This document shows, one piece after another, positions 1 to 12,730 of a DNA stretch of 64,000 nt. This DNA is from Spinacia oleracea (Eukaryota; Streptophyta; Magnoliopsida; Caryophyllales; Amaranthaceae). The DNA lies in NCBI RefSeq assembly GCF_020520425.1, contig NC_079491.1, positions 2,170,001-2,234,000 on the forward strand, written 5' to 3'. Numbering within the stretch: position 1 is the stretch's first letter; each line of letters starts with the position of its first letter. A model generated the notes under the pieces. That model was given only the letters and a program-made list of their open reading frames with translations. It was not told the origin of the DNA and did not search any database. Position numbers and translations under genes: made by a program.

Positions 1-143
1 GTTCCTGTTTAGACTTCTGGGGACTGGATGAAACCTGTGTACTCAACTCAACCAACTACTCATGACCTTGACATAAAACTCAAATCTGATACGAACACAT
101 GTGTGATGTGTCCGCTTAAAACATTTGTTGCGCTGTTCTTTTT

Positions 144-940
144 GGAGATTACAGATTCCAAATTTCTGATCTGTTATAGAGATATCTGAGAATAAATTGA
201 CTAATGCTGGGTTTATATCGGGTACCGCTTACCCGGTTATGCTTATTTGATTCTTAAACGGGCCCTCCCCGCCCCACACCAAGCCCACTCTGCTTTGTGC
301 CAGGCCAGGCTGAAAAGTCCAAAACAAGGCCCATGCCCACGGGCTGTCTGGCCGGGCCTAGCCGTCGTGCCTTAGCCTAATTGGCTAATTTTACTAAATT
401 TAGTGTGGTTTGTCGTGGCGGATCGAGTCGTGCCGTGCCTTGTCGTGTTTTTTTCCGTGCTCATGCAGGCCGGGTTTTTTCGTGTTCTCTGGAGATTACA
501 GATTCCAAATTTCTGATCTGTTATAGAGATGTCTGAGAATAAATGACTGATGCTGGGTTTATATCAGGTAGTAATCAGGTACCGCTTACCCGTTTATGCT
601 TATTTGATTCTTAAACTCCCCCGCCCCATGCCAAGCCCACTCTGCTTCATGCCAGGCAAGGCCAGGCTGAAAAGTTCAAAACAAGGCCCATGGGCCGCCG
701 AGCTTGGGCCAAATTTAGCGTGCTTTGTCATGGCGGGTCGAGTCGAGTTGTGCTTTTTCCAAAAAAATGCGGCCCTGGCCAGGCCCACGATTTTGTGCTA
801 GTGCAGGTCGGGCCGGACTTTGTTCATCTTCTCTGGAGTTTACAGAGATTACAGATTCCAAATTTCTGATCTGTTATTGACATATCTGATGAGAATGAAT
901 GACTAATGCTGGGTTTACATCAGGTACCAGTTATGCTTAT
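144..940. repeat. Three-copy tandem array with a period near 350 bp
   Basis: The phrase beginning GAGATTACAGATTCCAAATT recurs at about 144, 491 and 845, each time followed by a similar stretch (CTGATCTGTTAT, then TGCTGGGTTTA, then CAGGTACC-like, then TTATGCTTATTTGATTCTTA). Copies 1 and 2 continue directly into a GC-rich 'GGGCC' repeat. Copy 3 runs from TTGATTCTTA straight into unrelated AT-rich DNA, so it looks like the site without the GGGCC insert. No protein or RNA function is visible. Confidence 0.8.
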
Positions 941-1387
941 TTGATTCTTACACATGCATCCTTTTGGTGGATGGAGACACTCGAAACTTTGAATCATGAT
1001 TCATGGCTAGTGTAGAATTGTAGATAGGTTATGTGTTTAATCTAACTTTTGGTTCTGGTTCGAAATGCTGGAATTCTTTTTTTGTGAGAAAGAAGTTGTG
1101 AGTGACAGTTTGGGGTCCCAGAACAAATATGGTGCATAGGTTTCAAATCTCACCTTTTTTTTTTTTACAGGAATCTAAGTTTTTTTTTTTGCTGGCAACC
1201 GTCATTTTTTTCAATGGATGGATGGTATAGTTTTCATCGTTTAGGGACTTTGGTACGAAACCGTTATAACGACCTTTTAGGCTGTTGGGTATAAGTTACA
1301 ACTACATTTTTCTTACTTTTGTTTTGCAGAGATGTCATCTTACTGCTACGCGATTGTGTGCTGGATGGCAATGGGGCTGTGCGGAAC

Positions 1388-1737
1388 GATGATTGTAGGC
1401 CGGGCTGGGCTTCGGGCCGAGCCCAGTGGCCATGTGCCTAAACGGGCCTGGCCCACGCCAAACCCACTCTGCTTCGTGTCGGGCCATGCTGGACCGGACT
1501 GAAAAGTTTAAAGCAAGCCCCATGTCCACGGGCTGTCGGGCCTCGGGCCGGGCTGTCGTGCCTGTCTAAGTTTACTAAATTTAGTGTGCTTGTTGTGCTG
1601 GGTCGAGTCGTGTCATTGCCTTGTCGTGCTTTTTCAAAAAAAAAAAGTATGGCGGTCCACGACTTTGTGCCCCTACCAGGCCAGGATTTTTCTTGCCGGA
1701 TCGGACCTCGGGCCGGGCCACGACCATTTTTAGTCTT
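1388..1737. mobile_element. GGGCC-rich MITE, copy 1
   Basis: A GC-rich element in an AT-rich background. It opens with GATGATTGTAGGCCGGGCTG and closes with GGGCCACGACCATTTTTA, an imperfect inverted repeat of the opening. Inside is the family core: a run like GTGCTTGTTGTGCTGGGTCG, then TTGTCGTGCTTTTTC, then an A-tract. The same layout recurs at least five more times in this window. The short ORFs in it on both strands are low-complexity by-products. The superfamily is not assigned. Confidence 0.7.
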
Positions 1738-1749
1738 GTGCCAGCACGA

Positions 1750-2690
1750 AGGGCATTCTACACGGTCCTTGTGATTTCAAAGAAAGGACTGTGGTCTAGC
1801 ATGAACTGACACGACACGTGCATCGTGCATTGGACTAACCCATTAGCCACTGCTCCTGGGCCGGCGGCTAGCCTACACAACACTGAGTACGCGACTGTTG
1901 TGAGTTGTAGATGTTAAATATGAACTATGAAGTTTATATGGAGTCTAAAATTTTCCTAGAATTTGTAGTTGGGCAATTAAGCACTAGTCTAGCAGTAGTG
2001 GGCATTGTGATATTTGATGGGACTTCCCCTCACAAATCACAATATTTGTTCATACGCTTTATGGTTGTCAATCTAACATAATTTCGTGGCTTTTAGCTCA
2101 AACTTAGCTTGTTTTTTTGATGCTAACTCTAGCTTATTTTGTGGACAAAGTTATTGCTTCTTCTCCACCATTCATAGGTGTCATTAGCGGCGTATCTTGA
2201 ACAATTTTGAGGGTTATTAAACTGCACAATTTGTATCTTGAGCAGTTTTAAGCGGCGTAGCTTGAACAGTTTTAAGGGGTCTGATCCGCCATTGGTTGTG
2301 ATTTGTATCTACACCCTTCATTTTACGAGTTATACAAATAACATGACATGTTTTTAGGGATTATCCTAAAATGGAAAATGAGGCATACAAATAGGGACAA
2401 TCGAGAAAGGTTTCCCGAACAATACCATTTTTCGGTTTAATCAGTATACGAAGTACTCGGTACGTAGTATGTGGTCTAGGCTCCTGATGGCTTGTAGACC
2501 ATAAGTCCAGTGAATTAAGGTAGATTAGGAATATTGAATTATTGATGACTTGGGTATATTTTCTTTTCGTAGGTAAGTTAGTAAGTTATAGTCTTGAAAA
2601 AAGACTAGATTATTTTTGTTTTCCTTTTCGGAAAAAATAAATAAATAAACAAATTATATTATTCGAATTCCATAAGCATCCTAATTAGCA
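1750..2690. other. No gene seen
   Basis: AT-rich DNA without a convincing ORF. A short near-repeat (GCGGCGTATCTTGAACA and GCGGCGTAGCTTGAACA) occurs near 2188 and 2251. Nothing else stands out. Confidence 0.6.
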
Positions 2691-2697
2691 TAAGTTC

Positions 2698-3623
2698 TAG
2701 GCCTTGTTTGGTAGATAGAGTTTTGGAGAAAAATTAGAGGTTTGGGTCACTATCAGAGGTTTGACTAGTCGAACCATCTAATAGTGGTGTTTGGTAAAAG
2801 GAGGATTGAAAGAGTGGATTGGACTTAATCCTCCAATTTCAAATACGTTGCTATGAGCAGCGTTTTCAAAAGAGGATTGAAGTTGAAAAGTGAAAAGTCA
2901 CTTTTATCCCCATCTTCATTCTCTTTTCCTCTACCTTGTATCCTCCATTAATAGATCTTGATTTTTTTTTCTTTAATGTTTTTGTAAATTTACTTCAATG
3001 TAAGGTTTAATTGTGAGTTTAGATTAATAATTGCTTTTAACATTGAAACAAAGAGGGTATAGATGAACAAAGCGTTGAAGATTAAGAGATAAATTAGATG
3101 GTACTTCGTATTAAAAATGACCTTTAAAAGAAATTGGGTGGAGCAAAGGAGAGGTAGAAGGACGGTGGTTTTTGTCCTTTCGGAGATTTTTTTTGGAGTT
3201 TTGATATTTTGTTATTTATTTTTCTTTGCTTTCAATTAATACAGAGAAGTATAAATTACTAAATGCCACAAATACAATTAACTAGTTGCACATCAGGTAA
3301 TCATTTGCTGTATTGCCGGTTTACTAGTTTTTTTTCCCCCCAAAGTTACACTCCGTAATTAAATTACAATTCACGAGTAAAATATTTATCTTAATTATTA
3401 AGAAAATGTTAATGTTATTGAAAATCAATGTCTATAAATGTCATTTAACACAATAAAATAGTTACCAGCTTTTAGCAATCAGCTAAGTGTTACCAAACAC
3501 GTTTATACAAATAGCTAGTCAAATCAGCAGTCAAATCTGCTAAACAAAAAGGTAATCAGCTAACTGCTAATCCAAACAGTAAACAACTATCCGCTAAACT
3601 CTGATTACCAAACAGGGCCCTAG
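2698..3623. mobile_element. hAT-like non-autonomous element
   Basis: The left end reads TAGGCCTTGTTTGGTAGATA and the right end reads TTACCAAACAGGGCCCTA. Together they form an inverted repeat built on GGGCC-TGTTTGGTA, the usual end of plant hAT-type MITEs. The roughly 920-bp interior is AT-rich and non-coding. A target-site duplication could not be fixed with certainty. Confidence 0.65.
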
Positions 3624-3760
3624 ACTTCTAGGTATTTTTTTTTTTTAGGATTTAAGATGAGTTTTCAAAGTGTTATTTGAAGTATAATAGCCTCTTGCCC
3701 CTATAAGGACTAGACCATAGGTCCATAGTCCTATAGTCCAAAAAAGAACGCTTTTTATGC

Positions 3761-3903
3761 GGAGGCCTCTATTCTTTTGCTGAAACTTCGACACTCAGAG
3801 AAAGAATCGAGAGTGCTATAGCGATAGGGTGTGAAAACGCCATTATAGAGGGAGACAATTTAATGGTGATCGATCAACTCGATGAATCAAGTATGGCTCC
3901 CAT
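3761..3903 (+). pseudogene. RNase H-like (RVT_3) fragment
   Basis: An uninterrupted stretch of about 47 codons reads as part of a plant RNase H-like domain of the RVT_3 type found in LINEs. The diagnostic parts are AETSTLRERIESAI followed by IIEGDNLMVIDQL, where the GDN aspartate belongs to the RNase H active site. Only a middle piece of the domain is present, with no start, so it is a fragment. It sits between two 21-bp direct repeats (3715-3735 and 3900-3920) that differ at one base. The source could be a LINE or a captured gene piece. Confidence 0.6.
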
Positions 3904-4439
3904 AGGTCCATAGTTCTATAATAAATTGATTATTCGATTTAAAGTATTTAATAGTTATTTATGATTTTAGAGCGAAATGTACAAGTGTGTTGTTCGTCTC
4001 ACATCACAAAAGAAGAGTGATACTACGTATATAGTCGGTGATTTTAGTTCATTTAAGTTATGGAAATGGTACCCGTGATTTGAGATTGAATCTTGTCTAC
4101 ATCGTTTTTCTGTGATTCTTTCTGCACCTAAAAAGACGGAGTCACTCTACACTAGAGCATATTGCCAACTCGTGGCAACTTGAAAGTCTAATTCAACTTG
4201 TTTGTTGATTACACTTTCTTTCTATACTAACCTATGCACATTCCAATTAATATGTTTATCATTGTCGTGATAACAAACAACTTTTTCATAACTAAATGTA
4301 CGAAGATAAACAAACACACCTATCAACCTCTCCACGAGTTAAACAAACAATTTTGTTCATAACCAATGTACGAAGTTAAACTAACACACCTACCAACCTC
4401 TCACGGAGATAAACAAGCTAACTCATGTCAGTAGAGGTA

Positions 4440-5275
4440 TAAATGCGACGAGACTCTCAATAAACTATTTGGGTTCAGGCTTGGCTAAAACTCGTTTATG
4501 TTGGATTATTTAATAAATGAGCCGAGCTTGAACAACTTTGAAGCTCGTTTAGTAAACGAGCTCGAACATGAACATATGTATACCCGTTCATTTAAGTTCA
4601 TGAACAACTCGTTTATTATTTATTTTCATGAACAAACTCGTCTATTTATGTTCATAATCAAATTTTCATACATAATTTTTTTTTTATTATAGACAAAAAT
4701 CATATTTTGACTTTTAACATCAAAAAATATATATATCATAGAATAAAAATATTTTAAAAATAGAATTTAAATTGCTAAACTGTTACTCCCTCCGTTTTTA
4801 AATATTAGTCCTGTTTTGACTTTTCAACTCGTTTCAACTCAATATTTAAACGTAAATATCTCCAAGTACGTATGTTAGAAAAATATTAAAATTGATATTG
4901 TTAAACTACACATTAAGACGAACAAAATAAGATATCACATGAATATGTTTTGAAGTACGTATTTGAAAGAAATTAGAAAATTCTCTTCAATTGTGAATAG
5001 TGTCAAGATTCCAAAATGGACTAATATTCGAGAACAGAGGGAGTACACATTTCAAATTATGTTTCAAATGGTTGAACTCTAAAGCGCAAAGCTCGTTTAT
5101 AAAAAGGTCATTTAAGAAAGAAAAAAAAAACTCGTTTATAAACTTAGCTCCAATAATAAACGAGACATCCACGAATCGTACATGCATGAACACAAAATTT
5201 CTTAGACTAACCGAGCTTGAACGTATTTTTAAGCTCGATTGCAAGCTCGGGTTCGGACTCGAGCTCGCCTAAATT
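4440..5275. mobile_element. Element rich in GAGCTCG / CTCGTTTA, split by a MITE
   Basis: Both arms carry the repeated words CTCGTTTA, AAACGAGC and CGAGCTTGAAC in opposite orientation. The left arm runs to about 4785 and the right arm from about 5044. A Stowaway-like MITE occupies the middle, so this element is the older one. It is non-coding; the ORFs across the arms are repeat by-products. Confidence 0.6.
4786..5043. mobile_element. Stowaway-like MITE (nested)
   Basis: The ends are CTCCCTCCGTTTTTAAATAT and ATATTCGAGAACAGAGGGAG, flanked by TA on both sides, the standard target duplication of Tc1/mariner-type MITEs. The interior is AT-rich and non-coding. Confidence 0.8.
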
Positions 5276-7148
5276 GAATGATGAACAGTGTAGTACTCTG
5301 CTTGGGTCGCCTCGTTTGCAAAGTGCAGCCTAATTACTGTAGTAATCACCAGTTCATACTAATGGAAGTATGATTTTATTGATGCAAAAACAGTATTACT
5401 TGTCTAACCCTTTCTTATAGATTGCCTGATAACTAGATTGCATGTCTGCAAATCCAACAAAATCGGTGCGCAATAGTTTTCTTGTTACCTCTTAAGCCAT
5501 CCTTAATTGACACTTGGAAAATCATCAATTTTCTCAAAAATCTACAAAAATAAAATAAAAATCCAACCTTTTATTTTTAGGAAAAGCATGTATTCATGGG
5601 GTTTTTACACTTTCAAATAAAAAGAACAAGCATGGTAATTAGATTTGCTTTCTTTGTAGTAGGGCCTTTTAATTTTAATTATACAATACAAAAGATTAAG
5701 AACAAAAAAAAAAACTTGGTTTGTTCAATGTATGGCAATCATATTAAATTATTAATCATACATTTTTGTCAAAATTAGAAATAATTAATATAATTAATAT
5801 ACAAAAAGTAAAATGGTGTTTTCAGTGTAGAAATAGCCAATATATATAGGTGATCATTGGCCTCATTGGATTCCTTATTATAACTTAAGATTTACTTAGT
5901 GGTCCCTATGGAAGTGAGATTTGTGAGGGTCATCAAGCCTCATGGTTTACTCATTATCTTTCTAGCATGGATTGTTAATCCCATACTCATCTTTGGTTTT
6001 TCTTAATAAATTTTAAAAACAAATTAATTAAACAATTCAATGAAGATATAATTGATTTTCCATTTTTCTTTTAAAGTTTTGGATTGTACTCCCTCCATTC
6101 TCATTATTACGGATTACTAATATAGGTTTTTCTCAATGTGATAGAAGTGTACATGCATCAATTTATGGGTTAAGATTTTGTATAAAGCAGATGTTGGAAC
6201 ATTTATTGGTTATCGGTCAGGGTCTGGTGTAGAACGGTAGTGCTCAACTCCAAAAAGAATTGTAGTGATATGGCAAATTAAATATTATTGGAAAAATACA
6301 TTTTTCTGCAGGTTGTAGGTGGAGGAGTTGAGATTATAATACGCATAATATTAAATACCGTGCTTTTATTTAACTAGTGTTATTTATTTACATGAGAAGC
6401 TAAGGTAATTAATGATGTTATGTTGTCCTAGTGTTTTGGTAATCTAAGGTGTTATGATAAATTTCCATTATCAATGTTGTTTTCATTAGTGATTTTTCCA
6501 TTAATAAAACCTAGCCTTTCATTTGATTTTCCCCAAAATAATAATCCATAATTTGTGTTTAATTTTCCTCAAGAAAAAAAAAATTGTGTGTAATAATTTT
6601 GATTGATTAATGGTAGATTGGTGCAACTTTATGTATTTCGTATTTGGGTTTCTTAAAAACAAAACATACACATACAAAACCACCACCAACAACAACAAAG
6701 GTGGGCTATAGGAATTTAGGGGAGGTGGAAGGTTGACTAAACTGGTTAGGCAGGCTAGTCAAAGTTTGAATGTAAACCTCATTACAAAATTTAAAAAAAA
6801 AAAAAAAAAACAATTGCCTTGTAAATTTTATTTTTCATCCTTGTGTATGCCTTGTAAATTTTTTTTTTAATCCTTGTGTAAGGTTATGCTACTCTTCTGT
6901 GTATCATTTTAATTTTATCAGATGTCTTCAAAGAGACTTACTTTTTATGTTAGTATCCACATAATTATAGCTAGGTTCGACCTTGACATATATACTTTTG
7001 GTTTCGTGTCCGGCTTCAGGCTAGGGTTAAAAACTTAAAATCCAAAGAATCAGGGTTTTCCCCCTAAATCGAGCCAGACTTTATTTTTATCAGCTCTAGT
7101 TAATTTCTAGAGCTGCATAACTTTGAAATCAATATGGGCTATTATGAA
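5276..7148. other. No gene seen
   Basis: AT-rich intergenic DNA. A lone MITE end (TACTCCCTCCATTCTCATTA) lies near 6087 with no partner found downstream. Homopolymer A runs occur near 6790. No ORF looks like protein. Confidence 0.6.
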
Positions 7149-7151
7149 ACT

Positions 7152-7511
7152 ACTCCGGCCTTCTGTCTCTTTTTGTTCCTTACGTTTAATATTTTACACG
7201 CGTTTTAACGACTAATTAATGTATGTGCATTGAGATTCCTCTATTTTTTATTTAAACAAGGAAAATAACGATTGTTTATAATGTTTTCACTTTTATCAAA
7301 AATCCGATATTGGAAAAATGGGAAAGATTTAATGTCCAAACGAAAAAGTGTGAGAGATTAAATGACTCAATGAATTTAATTGGTTAAAATAATCACTGGA
7401 CACAAATTTTGATATATTAAGGCATTTATGTGATAATAAAAAAGAAAATTTAAAGAACATTTTGAGACACCCAAAAAGAAAAACGTAAAGAATAAAAAGA
7501 AATGGAATGAG
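7152..7511. mobile_element. Stowaway-like MITE
   Basis: The left end CTCCGGCCTTCTGTCTCTTT continues to TTCCTTACGTTT. The right end, AAACGTAAAGAATAAAAAGA then AATGGAATGAG, is its imperfect inverted complement. TA flanks both sides. Non-coding interior. Confidence 0.7.
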
Positions 7512-7677
7512 TAATTATCATGCTAAAAAGTAAGGGGTTATGAAGTTTAGCATTTCATTAATCTTATAATCCAACTTTAAAATACCTTTTGACCTTTAAC
7601 TAACCTTAGCTAGGTATGAAGTTATTGTAGTTGACCTATCATGTTAGTGTACATAAGAATACTTAGAAGAGTTTTAT

Positions 7678-7680
<3 letters not shown>

Positions 7681-7768
<88 letters not shown>
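7681..7768. repeat. (AT)44 microsatellite
   Basis: An unbroken run of 88 bases of AT dinucleotides. The Ile-Tyr ORF across it is an artefact of the repeat. Confidence 0.97.
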
Positions 7769-7769
<1 letters not shown>

Positions 7770-7770
<1 letters not shown>

Positions 7771-10766
7771 TACCTACCCAAGAAAACCAAAAGAAGAGTA
7801 CATTATACTATACATATATTATACTCCTAATTAAACTTTAATCATCGCACCACCTAAACACTATTTGAAGTATACCTTCAATTCTAAAATGCAATCTCAC
7901 ATATTTTCTAAATTGGTAATCCATTTTCTCGCTTGATTATGTTGACTATAATGTGTTAAGAGAAGACATTAAAGAGAGAGAAAGAATGTGTGTTTTTTGT
8001 TTGTGGAAGAAGTACTTAATTGGTAGAAAGACTTAGAAGTCATCTCTATAGATTGCAATGTTGCTAAAAAGCCAAGCTACAAAATCTGGTTAACTTGATT
8101 TTGGTTCCCCTTCCTTTTATAAACAATAAGTAGGGAGGCTAAAAGAAATACAAAAGAATTTTAAAGGGATCAAAACCTAAGAATTTTCCATTAAAATGTT
8201 GCAAAGTTGGATATAGTTTGATTTTCATTTATGCATGTGTGTAACTTTGAGAGAAAGGGTGTTCCACTTTTTTTTTTAATAAAAGTTTGCCCGTTTGATA
8301 TATTATAATTTGGTTTAATAAAGAATTTAGATGTTTAGATTCTTTTGAAATCCTTAAAAAGCAATGCAAGATTATCGTTTTATATATACATATTGAATCA
8401 GCATGCTACGCAGGTCAACACTTGAGAGCAGTACGTGAAATGTAAAAGCAAGAGCAGATGGTGAGACTCGAACTTGTAAACTCTAAGTTCGTGAGCTTCT
8501 CACTATCTCCACAAAACAAAGTTGGTGGTGTGGAGTATGTAGTTGTATAAGTAACTATCTAGACATGTAAATTGAATTTATACATAATAAATCGAATAAT
8601 TATTATGCAGTAATTCATACAAGAATATTTAAGCGCGTTTTACCCATTAGAATATACGATTAATTACACAATATTTACCTCATAACATAATCTTTTTGAC
8701 GGGACCTCATAACATAATCTAATTATAGCATGGTAGGAAAATGACTTGAAACAATGGACCAATCTAACTAGAATTTGAACACCTAATATTATGGAGTACT
8801 TCTTCAATTCGATCGTATAGGGTTGACAAAAAGAGAGAAGAATGTTGTATCATTGTCATTTGTCTCTTTGTACTCATGATCATCTTATTCACTTTTTTTA
8901 TTCCATTTTTTATTATTTTTCTATGGTTGGAATATGACGTACCATTATTATTTTTTATACTTCGTATTTTCTATGATGGGATTAACAACTACATCCCTTT
9001 AATTAATTACTAGGTGTCTCTCTAATTATCACCTCAAATCAAGTGATAAGACTCTTTTTGTTCGAAATTAGTTGTCCAATTATCGTTATGACAAACTTTT
9101 ACATAAAATCTCTTTGGAATACTCCGTAGTAATACGTTGTGTCCCCACCCTAGGAAAAGTAAGGGTGGAAGTCTTAATAAAAAAACCTTATTTTTGCATT
9201 TTTTATGAGGAACTGGTTAAGTAAGACAATTTACCTACTTTTTTAAATTTACAATATGTATAAACTAGAAATTTCAAAAGTATTGAATCGAGGCTACCGC
9301 TCGCCCCCTATATTCCGCCCCTGGTGATAAGTAATTATTTCCAAAATTAAAATGATGTTTTCGCTATTAATTTTTGACATAGCTAGAAAATATTATATTC
9401 GAATACTAGGTATTCAATTAAATTAGTAGCAATTTCATGCAAAATTTTGGTTTTGTCTTTTATATTAATAATAGAAGTCAATAAAGACCATACAATAATT
9501 AATTATCCCTACTTGATAAAGTTTATATTTCTTTTCTTGAAGAGTGCTTGTAAAAAGTTATAGTTGACATAGGTAATTTGGAAAAACAAGTTGACGATCC
9601 AAAAATGATGCATGTTGTTTTATGAGAGATATGTTTAATTATTATGGTCGATAATTCCTCCATAAAATTGTATTTTTCATGCTTAAGAAAATTGAAACAG
9701 TTTTTAATAAATGAAGTGATTTAAGTGATGATTTTTGCCAACAAATAAGTAGTCAATAGGTGTATGCCATTTTCATTTGTTACTTCCGACAAAGTGAATC
9801 TTCTTGATTAAAGCAATATATATATGTGATAATTTACCATGATTGTTTTTTATTTCTATTTTTATATGATTTTACTTTCTTATTACTATTTTTGTTTCTA
9901 CTTCTACACAGCCATTAAGTTAAATACAATACAAGTTCTTAGAAAACATCGTCTGACATTTTACTAACTGTCAAATTATGAAATATCACGTACTATTAGT
10001 TAGACATGACCTGACAGTTAAATAAGTATATGACGACTTGATAAGAAAAGTAGTCGGAATTTAATTGATTACCTCAATATATACAAATATGAAGAGAAGA
10101 TAAAAAGTTGGGAGTATGAAAAAAAATGATTAGAATTGATCAATGGTAATAATCATTATAGACCATTGTCATATTAATGATTATACTTGGAAGGATAATG
10201 TTGAGTTGGTGTGGTGCAAGAATAAAAACCATCAATACACCATGTCATGAATTATGGATTGGAGAAATAATTCAAATTAAAATTGCATTTCAAAAGAAAT
10301 AGTGAACTTAACAAAATTCTAGAAGCTAAAATTTTTGGTGGTAAAAGAGTTATGAATAATAGGATTTGCATGCATGCATGCATTGGAGTACTATACTTGT
10401 TGTATGGGTTTTACTTATCTTGCTAACAACATTTCAAAGCTAGGTCAACACTAATTAAGTAGAATATTTAAATAATCTATAAAAGCTTGGTGTTTCTTTG
10501 ATTTAACTTAATTATTTCACACAGAATAAGTTACGCTAACAATGGAAATATGTACACACACAACTAAGTTGTGCTATAATTAATGAAAATAAGTTCAGCT
10601 AATTATCATGGAGTATGAATTAAAGATGTTTAATAGATATACTATACTATTCCGTATAATATTTTCATTATTACCTGACTGTACTCTAAATTTATTCTCT
10701 TACAACGCTACAACATATGAAACAAACTAAAGGGGTTACAAAATATTGGTGAAGTAGACAAGTAAT
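7770..10766. other. AT-rich intergenic DNA; possible SINE near 8390-8525
   Basis: No gene is visible. Read on the minus strand, 8525 to 8390 contains AGTTCGAGTCTCACC, which resembles a tRNA B box, so a tRNA-derived SINE is possible. No clear A box, tail or target duplication supports it, and it is left as a hint. The rest is AT-rich sequence without repeats I recognise. Confidence 0.4.
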
Positions 10767-10767
10767 A

Positions 10768-11085
10768 CTACATTCGTTTCAAAATGATCTTTATATTATT
10801 TGCACAACTATTAAGACAAAAGGAAGATTGTGTAAAAAGGTGAATATATATACTCCGTAATAAAATATGGATAAAGTAAGAGAGATGTGTAAAAATGTGG
10901 GTGTGTGTAAGAAAAAATGAATAAAGTAAGAAAAAAGTGAGTGAAAATCTAACACGTTGTAGGGTAAGATAAATTTGTAAGGTGATAAATTTTGATGTTC
11001 AAAAATAATACTACAACACAACATAAATAACATTATAAAACAGATTAAAACAAAAGATGTAAAGATCATTTTAAGGCGGAGGTAG
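10768..11085. mobile_element. Stowaway-like MITE
   Basis: The left end CTACATTCGTTTCAAAATGA and the right end TCATTTTAAGGCGGAGGTAG are inverted complements with TA flanks. The end sequence (TTTCAAAATGA-CTT) is shared with the copy at 22166-22458, so the two are one subfamily. Confidence 0.75.
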
Positions 11086-11089
11086 TACA

Positions 11090-12190
11090 TAACTACATAT
11101 GCATGGAAAATTTGATTAAATGATGTCTAATGTGACACATTCAATTGAATAGGATCAATAGATATAGCAAAGGAAATAAACCAATAATTGTTTGAGAATA
11201 GTAAGATATAGGGAGTAGAGTGTTATTAGTGAATGTCTTTTGATACAATTTATGGTACAAACATTCTTTTCCTACAAGATAAGACTCCTAAACCATAAAT
11301 CAATTATCATGTTAATGAGATTTCATCTTTACAAGTTTAAAACCTCAAAAAAATCCAAATTAAAAGTAAAAAACACATACACATGAAAACCATAGATTAT
11401 AAAGATAAGGACAAAAGATTTAAGGTGGGTGGGTGTCACAACTTTTAGCAGTAAAATCATAGTTAGAAAAGTAAAATTAGAAAGTTTTGATTTTTTTTTT
11501 TTTTTTGTTTTTTTTTTTCAATAAAAGTTTTGATTTTTGGATGTGTAATAAGAAGAGTGATGTGAGGATAAGAAGCAATTCCTCACATTGGCATCATTTT
11601 GTTGGCCATTGATTCACTTCTCTTATGACCTACTACTCAATTACTTATTAGATTTCATTTTTAATAAAACCCCAACAATTTCCCCACTACCCAAATCATA
11701 AAAATTAAAATTAAATTTCCAACCAAAAAAAAAAAAATTAAAATTTCAACCTTCTCTCTAGAATCTCTTCAATTTTTTTTCTACATTTGTGGGTAAATTC
11801 ACTATTCAAGCATAGTAAAGAAATTTTTGTGGTGATGTTTTTTGGCAAAGACTAGAGTGCACATGGTGCGCAGGATAAAGGAAGTGTAGGGGGGTGCGTA
11901 GTGGTCATGGCGGCGTAGATTAGAGATTGGCACTTCACATTGCACACTCAAAAGCTAGAAGGAAAAAAAAAATTAAAGAAAGAAAACAGAGCAATTTCAA
12001 AAAGCTACTCCTTTTTTTGTTTATTTAGTTTAATAAACAACACACAAAAAGGAGGCTAAAGATCAAAACTTGGCTCCAATTTTGCTGATTATTTTTTAAC
12101 AAAAAATAAAGGGAAATTAAAATTTAATTCAAGGAGTCGCTTTCTCTTTCTACTTTTTGGGAATTTTCTCTCTCTTAAAAGGGGTGGGAG
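11090..12190 (+). promoter_or_regulatory. Upstream region of the LHW-like gene
   Basis: AT-rich non-coding DNA leading into a pyrimidine-rich leader near 12120-12180 (CTTTCTCTTTCTACTTTTTG), which is usual around plant transcription starts. The exact start site cannot be read. The leader before the main ATG is about 800 nt, long for a plant mRNA, and contains several upstream ATGs. Confidence 0.4.
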
Positions 12191-12730
12191 GTGATGGAAT
12201 TGATTGATTTTCAGAGGATTGAGCTTCTTCTTGTTGTTGAAGAACTTGCTGTAAGAGAAAGACTCAAACTTTGAGCTCAGTCTTTTTAGAAAAAAAGTTC
12301 ATTGCTTTCATCCAATTTGTTTACAGCTTCTTCTTCAGAATCTTGGTTTGCAACTGAAACTACTCTCCTTTTTCAGTTAATTTGTAGCTTCAATTTTTAA
12401 TTTCTGTTGAGAAATTGCAGCTGTGTCTTCATCAATTCTTCATCAATTGATTCATATTTTTTTAACTAACAATGTCTTCTGATATTAGTTAAATTATAAG
12501 AATTATTGAGTTTTGGAGTGAACTTTAGATCTTTCTGGTGAATTTAGGTTATACCCATTTTTGCAAATTTGTGTGTATAAGTTTGAGGAAAGGTGTTTAT
12601 ACTTTATAGGGTGAATTGTGATATGGGTATGATTAGTTTTGTGAAATCCTTGTGTTTATAAGCTGTTATTTAGTGTAATTTGATTAGGAACTGCTACTAG
12701 GGTTTGTATTTAGGGTCTTTCTTTACTCCA

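Noticed and set aside
6087-6120. MITE end TACTCCCTCCATTCTCATTA
   Set aside because: No inverted partner was found nearby, so it is not listed as a complete element.
7641-7841. ORF with a long Ile-Tyr repeat
   Set aside because: It is a translation of the (AT)n microsatellite.
8390-8525. Possible minus-strand tRNA gene or SINE
   Set aside because: Only a B-box-like stretch is present; no cloverleaf, A box, tail or target duplication could be traced.
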